Shown: positions 53,544 through 63,630, counted from the stretch's first letter. The stretch: DNA of 64,000 bases from Segetibacter sp. 3557_3 (GCF_004354985.1 NZ_SMSK01000008.1:124001-188000), one strand, 5' to 3'. Notes: a model not told the origin generated them from the sequence alone. Numbers and translations are program-made.

Positions 53544-55130
53544 AAATTAAAAATTAAAAATGTAAAATTCAAAAGGAACGGGCTGTGCCCTCAACGCTAT
53601 TCCCGATCCCAAACTAATCCGTAATCCGATTCAGGAAAATGCAAAATTAAAAATGTAAAATTAAAAAGGAACGGGTTGTGCCCTCAACGCTATTCCCGAT
53701 CGCAAACTAATCCGCCATCCGAAAATCCAAAATACCCAATACCTTAATACCTAATCTCCAATCCGCAATTCGCAATCCGCAATGCGCTAATCATGCCCTC
53801 TCTCTCTGCGTAAACTCTGCTTCTCCCATTCTCTGCGGTAGAAGAAAATTAAAAATTAGAAATGTAAAATTTAAAAGGAACGGGTCGTGTCCTCAACGCT
53901 ATTCCCGATCGCAAACTAATCCGCCATCCGTAATCCGACCCAGGAAAATGCAAAATTAAAAATGCAAAATGTAAAAGGAAACCAAGGTGCACTAAATGTT
54001 ATTCCCATCTTCATTCAATTCAATACCCAATACCTCAATACCCAATACCTTAATACCTAATCTCCAATCCGCAATTCGCAATCCGCAATGCGCTAATCAT
54101 GCCCTCTCTCTCTGCGTAAACTCTGCTTCTCCCATTCTCTGCGGTAGAAGAACATTAAAAATTAAAAATGTAAAATTAAAAAGGAACGGGTTGTGCCCTC
54201 AACGCTATTCCCGATCTCAAACTAATCCGCCATCCGTAATCCGACCCAAGAAAATGCAAAATTAAAAATGCAAAATGTAAAAGGAAACCAAGGTGCACTA
54301 AATGTGATTCCCATCTTCATTCAATTCAATACCCAATCCCTCACTACCCAATCCCTTAATACCTAATCTCCAATCCGCAATTCGCAATGCGCTAATCATG
54401 CGCTCTCTCTCTGCGTAAACTCTGCTTCTCCCATTCTCTGCGGTAAAAGAAAATTCAAAATTAAAAATGTAAAATTAAAAAGGAACGGGTTGTGCTCTCA
54501 ACGCTATTCCCGATCTCAAACTAACCCGCCATCCGTAATCCGACCCAGGAAAATGCAAAATTAAAAATGAAAAATGTAAAAAGGAACGGGACGTGTCCTC
54601 AACGCTATTCCCGATCGCAAACTAATCCGCCATCCGTAATCCGACCCAGGAAAATGCAAAATTAAAAATGTAAAATGTAAAAGAAAACCAAGGTGCACTG
54701 ATGTGATTCCCATCTTCATTCAATTCAATACCCAATACCTCAATACCCAATACCTCAATACCCAATACCTTGATACCTAATCTCCAATCCGCAATTCGCA
54801 ATCCGCTAATTATGCCCTCTTTCTCCGCGTAAACTCTGCTTCTCCCATTCTCTGCGGTAGAAGAAAATTCAAAATTAAAAATGTAAAATTTAAAAGGAAC
54901 GGGTCGTGTCCTCAACGCTATTCCCGATCGCAAAACTAATCCGCCATCCGTAATCCGACCCAGGAAAATGCAAGATTAAAAATGTCAAATTTAAAAGGAA
55001 CGGGTCGTGTCCTCAACGCTATTCCCGATCGCAAACTAATCCGCCATCCGTAATCCGCCATCCGAAAATCCAAAATACCCAATACCTCAATACCCCAATC
55101 CCCATCCGCCGATCCGTAATTCGTAAATCG
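53544..55130. repeat. 1.6-kb higher-order repeat array between kdnB and recA
   Basis: Three block types recur. Block A (about 100 bases; GGAACGGGTTGTGCCCTCAA and ACTAATCCGCCATCCGTAAT phrases) has eight copies starting near 53543, 53641, 53848, 54154, 54455, 54551, 54864 and 54965. Block B (AAGGTGCACTAAATG, then CAATACCCAATACC 12-13-base microrepeats) has three copies near 53951, 54257 and 54656. Block C (ATCTCCAATCCGCAATTCGC and CATTCTCTGCGGTAGAAG phrases) has four copies near 53752, 54058, 54364 and 54778. A-B-C units recur with a period of about 300-306 bases. The open frames inside it are repeat translations and are not genes. Confidence 0.9.
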
Positions 55131-55142
55131 TACTTGCAAACC

Positions 55143-55178
55143 AAAATTATTAGTGTATATTACTAAAATTATTAGTGT
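55143..55178 (+). promoter_or_regulatory. Putative operator upstream of recA
   Basis: The 14-mer AAAATTATTAGTGT occurs twice (55143-55156 and 55165-55178), 22 bases apart centre to centre. Between them TTAGT...ACTAA forms an inverted repeat (55150-55166). A 7/8 -7 element TACCTTTA lies further down at 55197-55204, so the repeats fall in the upstream promoter region. A damage-response regulator site is likely, but the protein is unknown. Confidence 0.45.
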
Positions 55179-55234
55179 TAATAACTTAATTATTATACCT
55201 TTACCCATTCAATAATTTTGATAAAAAATACCAA

Positions 55235-56236
55235 ATGAGTAACGAAGCAAAGTTGAAAGCCCTCAAGCTTACAATGGATAAGATCGATAAAGATTATGGC
55301 AAGGGTAGTGTGATGATGATGAATGAAAAGGGTGTTGCTGATCTGGAAGTGATTTCTACAGGCTCTATTGGTCTAGACATCGCCCTTGGCATTGGCGGAT
55401 TACCAAAAGGAAGGGTTGTAGAGATATATGGACCGGAAAGTAGTGGTAAAACAACACTTGCCATTCACGTTATAGCCGAAGCACAAAAGAAAGGTGGCAT
55501 GTGCGCCATCATCGATGCTGAACATGCTTTTGACAGCTCCTATGCACAAAAGCTTGGCGTCGACATCGATAACTTGTTAATCTCACAACCAGATTATGGC
55601 GAGCAGGCTTTGGAAATTGCCGATCGGCTGATCCTCTCCGGTGCTTTGGACGTTGTGGTGATTGACTCCGTTGCCGCCCTCGTTCCGAAAAGTGAACTTG
55701 AAGGTGAGATGGGGGACAGCAAGATGGGATTACAGGCTCGTTTGATGAGCCAGGCACTCCGTAAGCTTACTGCAACCATTAATAAGACACAAACGGTTTG
55801 TATATTCATCAACCAGCTTCGGGAGAAAATCGGGGTAATGTTTGGTAACCCGGAAACAACAACCGGTGGTAATGCCCTTAAGTTTTATTGCTCCGTAAGG
55901 TTAGACATTCGCAGACAGGCACAGATAAAAGATGGTGACGAAGCAATCGGAAACCGGGTTAAAGTAAAAGTGGTTAAGAACAAAGTTGCTCCGCCATTTC
56001 GCTCCGCAGAATTCGACGTTATATATGGAGAAGGGATCAGCAAAATTGGGGAGATCATCGACATGGGTGTAGAATTGCAGATCATCCAGAAGAGTGGTAG
56101 CTGGTTCAGCTACGACAACAACAAACTTGGGCAGGGACGGGATACGGTAAAGCAGTTGCTAACCGACAATCCGGAACTTGCCAATGAGCTGGAAACAAAA
56201 ATCAGGGCAAAGGTTTCAGAACTTGCAGCTGAATAG
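55235..56236 (+). CDS. recA: Recombinase RecA
   Basis: 333-residue strand-exchange ATPase and coprotease. Walker [10 protein letters not shown] is at 66-74; [20 protein letters not shown] and the L1/L2 DNA-binding loops ([35 protein letters not shown]) are intact. The C-terminal tail is short, as in most Bacteroidota. It is preceded by two direct repeats and a repeat array and followed by an ideal terminator; recX lies 6.5 kb upstream. Confidence 0.98.
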   Translation: MSNEAKLKALKLTMDKIDKDYGKGSVMMMNEKGVADLEVISTGSIGLDIALGIGGLPKGRVVEIYGPESSGKTTLAIHVIAEAQKKGGMCAIIDAEHAFDSSYAQKLGVDIDNLLISQPDYGEQALEIADRLILSGALDVVVIDSVAALVPKSELEGEMGDSKMGLQARLMSQALRKLTATINKTQTVCIFINQLREKIGVMFGNPETTTGGNALKFYCSVRLDIRRQAQIKDGDEAIGNRVKVKVVKNKVAPPFRSAEFDVIYGEGISKIGEIIDMGVELQIIQKSGSWFSYDNNKLGQGRDTVKQLLTDNPELANELETKIRAKVSELAAE

Positions 56237-56259
56237 ATTCTATAGGGTTAATTAGTAGG

Positions 56260-56284
56260 AGCCACCGGAAACGGTGGCTTTTTT
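56260..56284 (+). terminator. Terminator after recA
   Basis: AGCCACCG (56260-56267), a GAAA tetraloop and CGGTGGCT (56272-56279), then a run of T residues. Confidence 0.93.
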
Positions 56285-56488
56285 GTTTGCAGCATAGGGA
56301 AGTGTGAGCCCCGGCGTGCACGTAATCGAACAAGGCACTCAATGATTATTCCCTCCTTCACAAACGGTCGCTGCTATCAGTTCTAAGTGCTTTTCACCAG
56401 GGATTTGATCTAACGGGCAGACCCGGAAGCGGATCGATAAGTAGCCTTAATATGGTACATCACTTGCTTCGATTCCGGAAACTGAGCA

Positions 56489-57178
56489 ATGTTATCCAGG
56501 AGAATCTTCAGAACCGGTCGGCTTACCGCAAGACCTCAAATACTAAATGAAGCGAGCGCCCTGACGAGTGGGGTGCACCCTTTACAGTTGGCTGGAAAAA
56601 GAGATGGGTTCGTATATATTCCCGCAGCATATAGAAGCACCTATCCAGCTGCACTAGCGCTTATGCTACACGGTGCAGGAGGCCAGGCTGACCATGGCTT
56701 ATCCATACTCAGGAACTATGCGGATGAACACAACTTCATCCTCCTTGCCCCGCCTTCAAGGGGTGTAACCTGGGACATCATTGAAGACAATGCTTTTGGA
56801 AACGACGTCATCTTTATCGACCAGGCGCTTGCATTTGTTTTCAGGCAGTTTAGCATTGATACGAAGAAAATCGCGGTTGGCGGCTTTTCCGATGGTGCCT
56901 CGTATGCAGGTTCGATCGGCCTAAGCAACGGAGATTTATTTACACATGTGCTCGCCTTTTCCCCCGGCTTCTTCTTTACTGCACAAAAGCAAGGCAAACC
57001 ACGGGTTTTTATTTCTCATGGCATTCACGACCATATTCTTCCCATAGATCCCTGCAGCAGGCGCATTGTACGCCAGCTTGAGAAAGACCAGCACGTTGTT
57101 AAATACATGGAGTTCGATGGGGAGCACATTATACCTCTGCAGATCTCAGAAACAGCAATAAGCTGGTTTCTCGAATAG
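56489..57178 (+). CDS. Alpha/beta hydrolase (phospholipase/carboxylesterase-like)
   Basis: 229-residue cytosolic hydrolase. The oxyanion segment ALMLHGAGGQAD, the nucleophile elbow GGFSDGASYAG, the acid region GIHDHILPID and the catalytic-histidine region FDGEHIIPLQ follow the carboxylesterase/PHB-depolymerase layout. The N-terminal 25 residues (MLSRRIFRTGRLTARPQ) are basic but not a clear signal. No neighbours suggest a pathway. Confidence 0.82.
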   Translation: MLSRRIFRTGRLTARPQILNEASALTSGVHPLQLAGKRDGFVYIPAAYRSTYPAALALMLHGAGGQADHGLSILRNYADEHNFILLAPPSRGVTWDIIEDNAFGNDVIFIDQALAFVFRQFSIDTKKIAVGGFSDGASYAGSIGLSNGDLFTHVLAFSPGFFFTAQKQGKPRVFISHGIHDHILPIDPCSRRIVRQLEKDQHVVKYMEFDGEHIIPLQISETAISWFLE

Positions 57179-57603
57179 TAGAATTGAATTTTTCAGTCAA
57201 TCGCTTTATCGATTTGGTGCAACCGGATTTGGTGCTACTTCCGCCGGACTAAACTTGCATTAAATGGCGAACTCCGGAGTATAAAAATGGGTATCGGCAC
57301 TTATGGTTTACGCCCTACTCTTCGTTGAAGATGCGTCAATCTCGCTGAGTTTCAACACTAACATTGAGTAAGGCAATAAATTGTTCTGTCGCTGCTTGAA
57401 TGTAAGTCGTAGCACCTGCAGCGTAAATAGCCGACTTGGCAACCAGAGCTGAATAGATGAGCTTCGGCTGGCAACGAAAAGAATATCAATGCGCCAGTTG
57501 AAAATGGATCGCCTGCCGGCATAAACCCTCCTCTTGGTTTCAATTGGTCAATTCGGCAAATGATTGCTTTGACTATCACGCTAGATGATGAATGTAGATC
57601 CTG
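57179..57603. other. 425-bp gap with no recognisable feature
   Basis: Lies between the convergent 3' ends of two hydrolase genes. No coding frame of convincing composition, hairpin terminator or repeat was found. Confidence 0.4.
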
Positions 57604-58434
57604 TCAGTTCCTGGTAAACCTGTTGGAAGTGCTGTTTACCTCCTGGTCAGTGGTTTTAAGTATCAGTTCGATGGTTTGTTGTGGCTGATCCCACTGTGGA
57701 AAATGTCCGCATTTTTCAAACCAATGTAAGGTCGCATCGGGAAATAAGTTTACGGCTCTTTTTGCCTGGCTGGGAAAACATACCCTGTCTTGGCGGCCCC
57801 AGCCAATTACCAAACCCTGGCGAACCGTGCCCGGTATACATCCCTGCTGGCGTTCGCCATACGCAAGATTGTATAGTAGTTCATCAAAGTTCGAACAGGT
57901 TGCATAACTATTCAGCTCATCCAACGTAAGACGATGCGGTAATTTCCATGGTGCGGCTGAAAACTGTGCAAACAACAAGGAGCGGCCGATATCGCTCTTT
58001 AGCAAACGTGGCAGGAGGTTGAGTCGTTTCAGTAGTCTTACCAATCGTATAGAAACCGCAATTGAACCATAAAATAAGTGGGTTTCAATTCCCTGCCAAA
58101 AGCCGCCCGGGTTCAACGAAACTACATTGCCCAGGATATTTCCTCTTCGCACCAGTTCGAGTACCAGGCGTGCACCCATTGAACTGCCCACCGCGTCAAC
58201 CCCAATCAGGTCCTCCTGTTCAAGAAAACCGGTTACTGCATCAGCAAGCGTGGAGATGGTAGAAACTGTTTTTAAACGTGGCGACTTACCTGATCCGGGC
58301 AGGTCAATGGCGATAACCTCACGATGCTTAGAAAGGCCTTCCAACACAGGTGCCCAAGAGCGCCAGCTTCCGCCAATTCCGTGAATGAGTAATAGGGGTT
58401 TGCCAATTCCAAAGCGAATGTGGTTAAGTTCCAT
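57604..58434 (-). CDS. Alpha/beta hydrolase (lipase/esterase-like)
   Basis: 276-residue hydrolase with LLLIHGIGGSWRSW (oxyanion hole HG), the nucleophile elbow VGSSMGARL with Ser85, an acid-loop region VIGWGRQDRV and the histidine segment CGHFPQWDQP near the C-terminus: a complete catalytic set of the AB-hydrolase_1 group. The start MELNHIRFG is compact and there is no signal peptide. It is convergent with the previous hydrolase. Substrate unknown. Confidence 0.87.
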   Translation of the reverse strand: MELNHIRFGIGKPLLLIHGIGGSWRSWAPVLEGLSKHREVIAIDLPGSGKSPRLKTVSTISTLADAVTGFLEQEDLIGVDAVGSSMGARLVLELVRRGNILGNVVSLNPGGFWQGIETHLFYGSIAVSIRLVRLLKRLNLLPRLLKSDIGRSLLFAQFSAAPWKLPHRLTLDELNSYATCSNFDELLYNLAYGERQQGCIPGTVRQGLVIGWGRQDRVCFPSQAKRAVNLFPDATLHWFEKCGHFPQWDQPQQTIELILKTTDQEVNSTSNRFTRN

Positions 58435-58840
58435 AAGGCAATATTTACGGGCAAAAAGATTGGTGATTGCATTTTTGCGTCCTATAATTATGCCAGCCGG
58501 ATTGGGTCCAAATGGAGAATGTATCTGGCCGATGTTTGGGGATACCCAGCGGGTGTACTACTAACCTGTTGTATGGTCATTTCGGAGATGGTTTTGAGCC
58601 ACCTTAAGTAATACTGTGCAAGAAGCCAACATGTATGCCGTTTTGCGTACACACAACTTTATGCAACATGAATAAAAGGAGTAAGAGATTGTAGAAGCTG
58701 TAATTCGTAATTGCAGCAGAGCCGCTACAAAGTAATATTAGGCTATTATGTATTTGGTTTTTGGGTTTCTACCTGCAAATGCTATTGTCGTTTCAGCAGC
58801 GTAAACCTTGTTGTTGTTACACTTGTGCCCTGACAGAACG
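58435..58840. other. 406-bp gap with no recognisable feature
   Basis: Upstream of the hydrolase gene and downstream of the MORN/TonB gene, both on the minus strand. A short frame (58420-58611) has unlikely composition. No hairpin or repeat was seen. Confidence 0.35.
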
Positions 58841-59590
58841 TTACTCCTCGCTGACCTGGAAAGAGATATGTTGTATCGCCTGGTAGATTACACGTCGGTT
58901 GTATTGTACAGCTGGTTCCCATCCCGGTCCTTGCTTAATTACGCGCACGGCTTCTTTGCCACACCTTGAACAATCCTTTGGTACTTCAATGGCGTTTACG
59001 TTTGAAACATTGCCGTCTTTGTCAACGATAAACTGAACTTTTACAGTATAGATACCAGGTTTGGCTTTTGATCTTGCGGCCACACTCGCATCAAGGTTTT
59101 CTTCGAGGTAAGACCGCCACGCTTCGGGACCACCCGGAAAAACGGCTTCCTTTTCGACAACGAAATTCGGAATCAGCTCCCCGTTTTCGTCCCAGCCTGT
59201 TTGTTTGGCACCTTTTGCGGTGTAGTCGATGTGGCCCATCTTCTTGCCGCTTTCGTAAAAGTAGTCTGCAGTTTTACCATGCCCGTTTTCTGCAATTACG
59301 ATGCTCCTGAGGGTTCCGTTTTCGTTGTAAGCCTTAGAAGTCCCCTGTGGAATTTTGCAGGCTTTGTCGATGTAACTTCCTTCTGACTTAAGTACATTTC
59401 CTTTCACCCAAAACATTTTCTTTGTCCATAACCCGTTTTGTTGGTAAAGCTGGGTATATAGAAATGCAGAATCGGGGGAACTGGTTGGCTGCCACAATTT
59501 GTTCAGGTAGGTAGTTGTGGTGTCTTGTTGTGCAAATGCCGTAATAGCATTGGTAAAAAAGATACAAGAGAGTACAATCAGGTGCTTCAT
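58841..59590 (-). CDS. Secreted YwqK/MORN-repeat protein with TonB C-terminal domain
   Basis: 249 residues with a signal peptide (to about FAQQ). MORN/YwqK-like antigen repeats follow (GTSKAYNENGTLRS, ADYFYESGKKMGHIDY). The C-terminus has the TonB_C domain (VKVQFIVDKDGNVSNVNAIEV; GWEPAVQYNRRVIYQAIQHISF). Unlike true TonB it lacks a transmembrane helix and a Pro-rich spacer, so it is unlikely to transduce energy; more probably it binds periplasmic partners. A paralogue lies upstream on the same strand. Confidence 0.85.
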   Translation of the reverse strand: MKHLIVLSCIFFTNAITAFAQQDTTTTYLNKLWQPTSSPDSAFLYTQLYQQNGLWTKKMFWVKGNVLKSEGSYIDKACKIPQGTSKAYNENGTLRSIVIAENGHGKTADYFYESGKKMGHIDYTAKGAKQTGWDENGELIPNFVVEKEAVFPGGPEAWRSYLEENLDASVAARSKAKPGIYTVKVQFIVDKDGNVSNVNAIEVPKDCSRCGKEAVRVIKQGPGWEPAVQYNRRVIYQAIQHISFQVSEE

Positions 59591-59865
59591 ATAAGAAGGT
59601 TAGGGTAACTTAAAATAGCTATGTTTTCTGAACATTGAAAGATTCAGTAATAAATAATTGTTGATAAGAAACTTCGGTTTCAGGATTTCTTAAAAACGAT
59701 TTCGTCCCCAGGAAATTGTAAACTCGAGCTTTGAAGTAGGAAGCCGGTTTGTTAGGCAACTTAAATAAAAGGCCTAATCCCCGTTATGCTTTTCTACAAT
59801 CATCATCTGGTTATTTAAAGTCGCCAGGTCAAAAAAATGTGCGGGATCCTCATAATCAGCAGCGT

Positions 59866-60816
59866 TTAATCCGATTGCTGGTGAAATGTAATGGTCTGCC
59901 GGATGGAGAATTTAACCCTCCGGTTGTGAGAGATTGCGGGCATCCATTTTGGGGAGTTTTTCATTGCCATCACGGCGATCTGGTCGAACTGCGGGTGAAA
60001 CGGGGTGTGTACCTCTACTGCTGTCATCTTACCTTCCTCATCAATTACACCATTCACTACCACAACGGCTTGGTCCCCATTTACAATTTTATACCTTGAT
60101 GGAAAATACAATTGCTTTTGCAGGTAGCGCTGCCAATCGCCTTTCATACCCATAAACATGGCTGGCCGATCAGGTTTTAAGGAATCCGATAAGTGGTGAC
60201 CTTCTTCATTGTAATGTTGTTTTGAGAGGAGCCTGTTATCTTCATATACCTCGAGGGCACTAAGCTTACCATTTCGGTGAAAATATTGCCACTTGCCCTG
60301 CTTTCTACGCCCGGGTCCGTACCGGCCGGCAGATGACGGAGAGCCATCTTCGAACCACGAAACTTCCACCCCGCTTCCATCCGGGTTGTAGATTATGGAG
60401 TCGCTTAAAAAGCCGTTTTTATGATAAGTGAACCGTGTCCCCGTCACCCTGCCGCCGGTGAAAACAGCAGAGTCAGACATGCTGCCATCAGGGTAGAACG
60501 ATAGCCACAGACCTTCTTTTTGTCCGTTGAAATAATTGCCATGCGACGATGGAACACCATTCGGGTGATAGTAGAAGCAATTACCCTGTTGCACCTTGAA
60601 GAAAGTATCGGTGAAGAACCCGCTTCTATGTAAGCGCCTTTCTCTCAGGAAATAATCCTTTCGTTCCCAAAGTGCATCTTTTTTCTCGAGGATGGTAATA
60701 AAACGTGCATTCGCGGGCTCGCATCTTTGCCATTGCCAATCGTAAAATTGCTCAACTTTTTGTGCACCCAATGAAACAGGAGTGATTAAAAGCAGGAAAA
60801 GAGAAACTGTTTTCAT
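59866..60816 (-). CDS. Secreted MORN-repeat/TonB-domain paralogue
   Basis: 316 residues with a signal peptide ending near SLGAQ. Three or more MORN-like repeats are clear (NCFYYHPNGVPSSHGNYFNG, LWLSFYPDGSMSDSAVFTGG, TRFTYHKNGFLSDSIIYNPD, WQYFHRNGKLSALEVYED). A TonB_C-like end follows (VVNGVIDEEGKMTAVEVH; WMPAISHNRRVKFSI). Same architecture as the next gene downstream, 275 bases away, so a tandem duplication that has diverged. Function unknown. Confidence 0.84.
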   Translation of the reverse strand: MKTVSLFLLLITPVSLGAQKVEQFYDWQWQRCEPANARFITILEKKDALWERKDYFLRERRLHRSGFFTDTFFKVQQGNCFYYHPNGVPSSHGNYFNGQKEGLWLSFYPDGSMSDSAVFTGGRVTGTRFTYHKNGFLSDSIIYNPDGSGVEVSWFEDGSPSSAGRYGPGRRKQGKWQYFHRNGKLSALEVYEDNRLLSKQHYNEEGHHLSDSLKPDRPAMFMGMKGDWQRYLQKQLYFPSRYKIVNGDQAVVVVNGVIDEEGKMTAVEVHTPFHPQFDQIAVMAMKNSPKWMPAISHNRRVKFSIRQTITFHQQSD

Positions 60817-61274
60817 AACACAACTTAAAAAAGGAGGACATAGAAAAATAGCGTTTTTTTCACGTAAAATATAGTGAAGTGACCGGCTACCTAATTTCGT
60901 TAATCAGATTTCTAGAATGGAAATATGGTGGTTAGACTTTTTTGAAAAAAAATTTAATCTTCTCTAAGTGGTAATGTAAAGTCCGGGAACGGATGACAAA
61001 AAAGAAGGTATAAATAATTGGTGTAGTGCAGTATCTTCAATTTGGCGTAAAAGTTTATCGACCCGGGTACAACTTAGTAAACTGCTATGGGGCTAATGTT
61101 TAAAGCTCGATTAAGTTATTTACTCCGAATGCTGCAAGCGATTATATTGAGACGATGATAATTTTCGTTGATATTGATACTTAGGCTCTGGTATTTATCT
61201 TAGGATTTAATCTCATTGGATCTAGTCCAAGTTTTAGCAGATAACCTGTTAATCCGTTCACGCAATCAAAAACG
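60817..61274. other. 458-bp AT-rich divergent gap
   Basis: Lies between two divergently transcribed genes, so it should hold promoters for both, but no full promoter match was found. AT-rich, with a short A/T tract near 60940. No repeat or RNA was recognised. Confidence 0.35.
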
Positions 61275-62291
61275 ATGATTATAAAAGCCTTGATTGTATT
61301 AGTGCTCCTGGTATGTTACCATGCTTCGCACGCGCAAGAAACGCGGTTCAATAAAAGAGATAGTGTAAGGATAATTGGTGTGCCGCACAAATGGTACAAT
61401 TTAGACTCCAGTTCAAAAAGTAATCACCCCACCAAACTGCCCTTTGGCCGGGTGCTGTTTTTCGACGTTCGGTACGACACAAGTTTTATAGCCATCAGCT
61501 GGCAGGCCAATCAACAATTTCAACTGGGTGCCAACAATCAGAATACCAAGTTCAATTTAACTGGTGGACTTGAGAAGAGTTTGAACAATTACGTAGACAG
61601 GCATTTCAAAACAAATTACAGCAACACGGATGCATCAGTGTTCTGCTATATAAAAAAGCTGCATATTGGTTTCAAGGATACTTTACTTGAAAATAGTAGA
61701 CCCGGGGAGAGCATTAACAAGATTAACCTGGAGGTAGAGTGCTATTACAAAACGGGCGACACCCTATACCCTGCCTTAAGAATAGATACTTCTTATGCTG
61801 AAAGCATCGGCCGGTTGAAAAAGGAGTTTCCCGAATTGATACAGGACCTGTTGAAGCCTCTTTTTGAAAAACTCGAAACAATCGATCCGGAAAAGATCAA
61901 AAAAAGAAAAGCTTACCAACCAGCAGAAATTAAGGAGCGTTACCAAAGCAGGTTTAACCTTCCCATTCTTACAACCAAAGCTTATAAAAGGGGGGTATTT
62001 AGAAGCTTCAACGAGTTCATCAATCATGCCCCGTCAATTAGGGAATTCACGATTAAAGAAGAGGGCACAAAAGTTCTTTTGTACGACGATCAGGGCCAAT
62101 CCATCTCGCATGTATTTGGCTTCTCAGACGGCTCCGATTTATGGGTGTTCAGGGGTGCTTATTGTGCCCCGCTTATTCGGGTTGGTAATGGTTTCGAGTT
62201 TTTTGTAACCGTATACATGGTAAGGAGGTATGCCACAACTACCAGGAAATATTTGCTGGCACTAAATATGGAAACGGGTCGGGTGGATTAA
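61275..62291 (+). CDS. Secreted protein of unknown function
   Basis: 338 residues with a signal peptide (to about SHAQE). The mature part is a mix of beta strands and a charged helix (EKIKKRKAYQPAEIKERYQS); Cys residues occur singly. No family is recognised. A strong terminator lies 62 bases after the stop, so it is monocistronic. Confidence 0.75.
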   Translation: MIIKALIVLVLLVCYHASHAQETRFNKRDSVRIIGVPHKWYNLDSSSKSNHPTKLPFGRVLFFDVRYDTSFIAISWQANQQFQLGANNQNTKFNLTGGLEKSLNNYVDRHFKTNYSNTDASVFCYIKKLHIGFKDTLLENSRPGESINKINLEVECYYKTGDTLYPALRIDTSYAESIGRLKKEFPELIQDLLKPLFEKLETIDPEKIKKRKAYQPAEIKERYQSRFNLPILTTKAYKRGVFRSFNEFINHAPSIREFTIKEEGTKVLLYDDQGQSISHVFGFSDGSDLWVFRGAYCAPLIRVGNGFEFFVTVYMVRRYATTTRKYLLALNMETGRVD

Positions 62292-62352
62292 CCTGGTATA
62301 ACTGCATACATACAGCAAATTAACGTGATCATCTACACAAACTTTGGGTGCT

Positions 62353-62376
62353 ACCGGGTAACCACCCCGGTTTTTT
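62353..62376 (+). terminator. Terminator after the 338-residue secreted protein
   Basis: ACCGGG (62353-62358) pairs with CCCGGT (62366-62371) over a 7-base loop and is followed by TTTTT. Confidence 0.82.
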
Positions 62377-62589
62377 AGGTCGCTTTGTTAGGCATCAGCG
62401 TCAACTTTCAAAACGGGAAGATCCGTTCATGCGCTACTCAAACCGCTTGTATAAACAGCATCAACTTTGCCGTTAATTGATTAGTTTAGTTGTCTGCTTC
62501 AACTATTTCCCCCGCTTCAACCATTCACGGGAACAACAGGTTTATCAAACCGATAATTGCCTGGCAATTAAACTACAAAAAACGCCGAA

Positions 62590-62970
62590 ATGAAACAGCT
62601 ACGGGCTTCATGTTATGTGCTGCTGTGTATCGCAGCAACCTCCTGCATGCGGCATAACAATAATGTTGATATCTCTTACAACGAAACCGACGATTATTAC
62701 CTGATGCGAGCAGAATTCAACAGGGCAAAGTCAAGAGCAGTCGAACGCTATATTGATCGGGAATTTGGTCCGGGAAGCAATGTTTCCTTGTCCAGTACAC
62801 GCATCGATGCGACAATCTCGCTCGACGATCATACCCGCTTTTACATGAAGAAGTCTCCCGGCAGCCTACACATTAAGTTAAACAAAGACGATAATTCCCG
62901 CACGGCTTACCTGAGAGTTAAAAAAATTTGCGAAGGGGTAAAGGGGGTTGTGCTTGGGGAGCAACAATAA
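62590..62970 (+). CDS. Small lipoprotein of unknown function
   Basis: 126 residues with a lipoprotein signal peptide ending AATSC (lipobox Cys19). The rest is charged and beta-rich (TRIDATISLDDHTRFYMKKSPGS in pieces). No family is recognised. The following 660 bases hold no gene. Confidence 0.68.
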   Translation: MKQLRASCYVLLCIAATSCMRHNNNVDISYNETDDYYLMRAEFNRAKSRAVERYIDREFGPGSNVSLSSTRIDATISLDDHTRFYMKKSPGSLHIKLNKDDNSRTAYLRVKKICEGVKGVVLGEQQ

Positions 62971-63630
62971 TGCTGATGGTTTTAGATTGCTTGTCCTTGT
63001 TCGGGTCGATCTACAATTTTCATGCGACAAGGGGAACAGGACACTTTACACCAGTAATTTAAAACAAGCGCTGGCTGCGGCTAAGCACCGGAGAATCAAT
63101 AATACATCCGCAAAGCAATTCCGGGCAAAATAGGTAAGGGAACAAGCTATGCAGTAAAGAGCATTCCGACACCGGACAACCCTGTTGTTATAGAAAAACT
63201 TTTTGTTGTTGACCAGCCGCATAGCTTTGGTGAATCATCGTTGCTACGTCCTCCCGGCGGGCCATTCGGACGGGCTCAGTTCAAGTCTTGGTTATAATGA
63301 TATCAAGTGATCGACTCGTCATTAAGCATTAGCTTATAAACGTGTTTGACTCAACTCCAATGTGCAGGACATAAGCCTATCTTTATGACGTCGATTATTC
63401 ATTAACATGGTTCCGCATTCAGTGAGCTTCCGTTATCACCGAAACTTCAGCTGTCCACCAGTTTTTCTACTGCGGAAACCGGGATTGCATAATCGCGATT
63501 CTTGTTTTGTGCATGCAATAAGTATAAGGTACCTCTACATGCACAATCCGACAAGTGCTTGGTACACTATAAATCATTCGATTAATTGTTCCCGCGTTTG
63601 TCCGGTAATGTTTGTAACGTTCCACAATAG
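62971..63630. other. 660-bp gap with a REP-like repeat
   Basis: The long-form repeat lies at 63232-63291. Short frames in the gap have unlikely composition. The region after the repeat leads into the helicase fragment without any sign of the missing helicase coding sequence. Confidence 0.5.
63232..63291 (+). repeat. REP-like dispersed repeat, long form
   Basis: Reads GAATCATCGTTGCTACGTCC, then a GC-rich centre with CCATTCGGACGGG, then CTCAGTTCAAGTCTTGG. It aligns to the minus strand of 26084-26144 with about 50 of 60 identities. Confidence 0.7.

Noticed and set aside
53544-55130. CRISPR or rRNA-type array upstream of recA
   Set aside because: Blocks recur in a fixed A-B-C order with no unique spacers and no RNA fold suggestive of rRNA or tRNA.
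53996-55208. Minus- and plus-strand open frames inside the array (such as 54622-54933 and 54936-55208)
   Set aside because: Their translations are simple repeats of the block phrases (GLRIADWRLGI, VLGIEVLGI), so they reflect the repeat and are not genes.
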